A stretch of 64,000 nucleotides of DNA from Leptodactylus fallax (Eukaryota; Chordata; Amphibia; Anura; Leptodactylidae), in NCBI GenBank assembly GCA_947044405.1, contig CAMRHE010000321.1, positions 1,550,001-1,614,000 of the forward strand. The letters run 5' to 3'. Positions 61,563-64,000 of this stretch are shown in pieces. The notes beneath the pieces are model-generated. The model worked only from the letters and a program-made list of their open reading frames with translations. It made no database searches and was not told where the DNA came from. The translations under genes and the position numbers were made by a program. Within the stretch, counting starts at the first letter, position 1. Each line of letters opens with the position of its first letter.

Positions 61563-62291
61563 AATTCATGGGTTCTATAATGGCCATGTGATGACCATTT
61601 CAAAAACAGCGGTCACATGGCAATTGTTCACACATGCGAATAAGTGCTATCCGTGAAAAATGGCATGGCCGTCTGCATAAGGCCTAGCTCATATGTCAGC
61701 TATGCTATATAAATTAGGATAGATATCTTATTATCATTTGGTTTAGACAAGTGATTGACACTTCTATCATACAACTGTTAGACTATATATGGTAACATAG
61801 CTATACTAAACACAGAGATAAATGTCCCCTGTCACACTTGTCTGCATTCATTCAATTCCTGGATACTGTACTAATCTACAGTACAACATTTCTCTCTATT
61901 GATTCTTATTCACTGCAGCTACATAAAGCCACATACCCTGCTGCACTGTGTGTACAGACGATACAGGAAGGAAATGTGTGTCCCTAATATGGCCACCGTA
62001 GAGAAATTTGACAAAATAAATAGCTACAAAAATTAAAACAATTGCTTGGCAGTCAGCTATTTCTCCTGACTACCCCCTTCCCTACCAATCACTTGAACAC
62101 TCATCCCAGCCAAGTATGCATGTGTTCTGAATTAGGACAAGCTTGGCAGTGGGTTATCTCAAAACAAAAGGATTGGGCATGTCGAACTCCAAGTGGCAAT
62201 CTATCTGCCATTGGGGTACAGTCAGGAGGCCTCCACAGACATATTCCTAAATCATCAGATCTGACTGAGCACCCATTCTTCTACCAGTATA
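61563..62291. other. Intergenic, no gene recognised
   Basis: A 129-codon frame begins at 62042 but runs into the next Tc1 terminus and has no recognisable motif. Confidence 0.6.
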
Positions 62292-62293
62292 TA

Positions 62294-63943
62294 CAGTCAT
62301 ATGAAAAAGTTTGGGCACCCCTATTAATCTTAATCATTTTTAGTTCTAAATATTTGGGTGTTTGCAACAGCCATTTCAATTTGATATATCTAATAACTGA
62401 TGGACACAGTAATATTTCAGGATTGAAATGAGGTTTATTGTACTAACAGAAAATGTGCAATATGCATTAAACCAAAATTTGACCGGTGCAAAAGTATGGG
62501 CACCTCAACAGAAAAGTGACATTAATATTTAGTAGATTCTGCTTTTGCAAAAATAACAGCCTCTAGTCGCTTCCTGTAGCTTTTAATCAGTTCCTGGATC
62601 CTGGATGAAGGTATTTTTGACCATTCCTCTTTACAAAACAATTCCAGTTCAGTTAAGTTTGATGGTCGCCGAGCATGGACAGCCCGCTTCAAATTATCCC
62701 ACAGATGTTCAATGATATTCAGGTCTGGGGACTGGGATGGCCATTCCAGAACATTGTAATTGTTCCTCTGCATGAATGCCTGAGTAGATTTGGAGCTGTG
62801 TTTTGGATCATTGTCTTGCTGAAATATCCATCCCCGGCGTAACTTCAAATTCGTCACTGATCCTTGTACATTATTCTCAAGAATCTGCTGATACTGAGTT
62901 GAATCCATGCGACCCTCAACTTTAACAAGATTCCCGGTGCCGGCATTGGCCACACAGCCCCAAAGCATGATGGAACCTCCACCAAATTTTACAGTGGGTA
63001 GCAAGTGTTTTTCTTGGAATGCTGTGTTTTTTGGACGCCATGCATAACGCCTTTTTGTATGACCAAACAACTCAATCTTTGTTTCATCAGTTCACAGGAC
63101 CTTCTTCCAAAATGAAGCGGGCTTGTCCAAATGTGCTTTTGCATACCTCAGGCGACTCTGTTTGTGGCGTGCTTTCAGAAACGGCTTCTTTCGCATCACT
63201 CTCCCATACAGCTTCTCCTTGTGCAAAGTGTGCTGTATTGTTGACCGATGCACAGTGACACCATCTGCAGCAAGATGATGCTGCAGCTCTTTGGAGGTGG
63301 TCTGTGGATTGTCCTTGACTGTTCTCACCATTCTTCTTCTCTGCCTTTCTGATATTTTTCTTGGCCTGCCACTTCTGGGCTTAACAAGAACTGTCCCTGT
63401 GGTCTTCCATTTCCTTACTATGTTCCTCACAGTGGAAACTGACAGGTTAAATCTCTGAGACAACTTTTTGTATCCTTCCCCTGAACAACTATGTTGAACA
63501 ATCTTTGTTTTCAGATCATTTGAGAGTTGTTTTGGAGGAGCCCATGATGCCACTCTTCAGAGGAGATTCAAATAGGAGAACAACTTGCAATTGGCCACCT
63601 TAAATACCTTTTCTCATGATTGGATACACCTGGCTATGAAGTTCAAAGCTCAGTGAGGTTACAAAACCAATTTTGTGCTTCAGTAAGTCAGTAAAAAGTA
63701 GTTAGGAGTATTCAAATCAATAAAATGATAAGGGTACCCAAATTTTTGCACCGGTCAAATTTTGGTTTAATGCATATTGCACATTTTCTGTTAGTACAAT
63801 AAACCTCATTTCAATCCTAGAATATTACTGTGTCCATCAGTTATTAGATATATCAAATTGAAATGGCTGTTGCAAACACCCAAATATTTAGAACTAAAAA
63901 TGATTAAGATTAATAGAGGGGCCCAAACTTTTTCATATGACTG
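62294..63943 (-). mobile_element. Tc1/mariner element, family H
   Basis: TA at 62292-62293 and 63944-63945; ends cagtcatatgaaaaagtttg and its complement. The inverted repeats extend about 200 bp (for example gaccggtgcaaaagtatggg and its complement near 63745). 1,650 bp. Confidence 0.96.
62522..63553 (-). pseudogene. Tc1 family H transposase, one internal stop
   Basis: Minus strand, 343 codons in one phase from 63553 to the stop at 62522. The only internal stop is TGA at 63089-63091, in KKVL-stop-TDETK, where Trp is expected. The triad is otherwise complete: [18 protein letters not shown] and NIIEHLW. The N-terminus has GYKKLSQRFNLSVSTVRNIV and the GRPRKIS hook. The first codon in this phase is GTG (V/M-ASWAPPKQL) and no in-frame ATG precedes it, so the original start may also be mutated. 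The ending is ESTKY. With the family C copy it is one of only two copies with no frameshift. Confidence 0.94.
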
Positions 63944-64000
63944 TAAATCAAACAGATAAGAAATGCAGGACATGTTGGAACTGTTATGAGAATTCATTGT

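Overview
The window looks like repeat-dominated intergenic DNA from a vertebrate with a large genome, most likely an amphibian and probably a frog. This is an inference from the repeat classes seen: many Tc1/mariner families (one of the Sleeping Beauty/Frog Prince type), hAT and TTAA-flanked non-autonomous elements, Harbinger-like MITEs, Penelope-like elements (PLEs) and an L1/Tx1-type LINE. There is no bacterial gene organisation. No complete host gene was found; the only host-coding candidate is one possible signal-peptide exon at 46670-46873.

Layout. 1-3430: nested TTAA-flanked and hAT-like elements carrying a ~31-bp minisatellite, plus a gutted Tc1 copy. 4909-12235: a Tc1 element (family B) split by a near full-length 5.7-kb LINE with ORF1 and ORF2. 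12.2-16.2 kb: tandem and fold-back repeats. 16.2-17.6 kb: a hAT element inside a MITE. 18.6-29.2 kb: a Penelope-rich island holding two more family B Tc1 copies and a triple nest (L2-like LINE inside a DNA element inside a PLE). 29.3-36.9 kb: two Tc1 elements with long transposase frames, a second copy of the hAT family with a 1-kb minisatellite, a palindromic fold-back element, an internally deleted Tc1 and a heavily decayed Tc1-like gene. 40.97-43.23 kb: a Sleeping Beauty-type Tc1 split by a hAT element. 43-57 kb: mostly unique DNA with small MITEs, a LINE relic, a tRNA-derived SINE, the candidate exon and a TTAA element. 57.66-63.94 kb: three different Tc1 elements in 6.3 kb.

Relations between parts. 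The genes here are parasitic and do not form a host pathway. Every transposase and reverse-transcriptase frame carries at least one lesion, but five Tc1 transposases have only one or two, so they look recently active. Target-site duplications date several insertions relative to each other. The most unusual signals are hammerhead-ribozyme-like cores in PLE and fold-back elements, one minisatellite module shared by elements with different hAT termini, two copies of one hAT family carrying different minisatellites, and Tc1 terminal repeats that extend into the transposase coding end.
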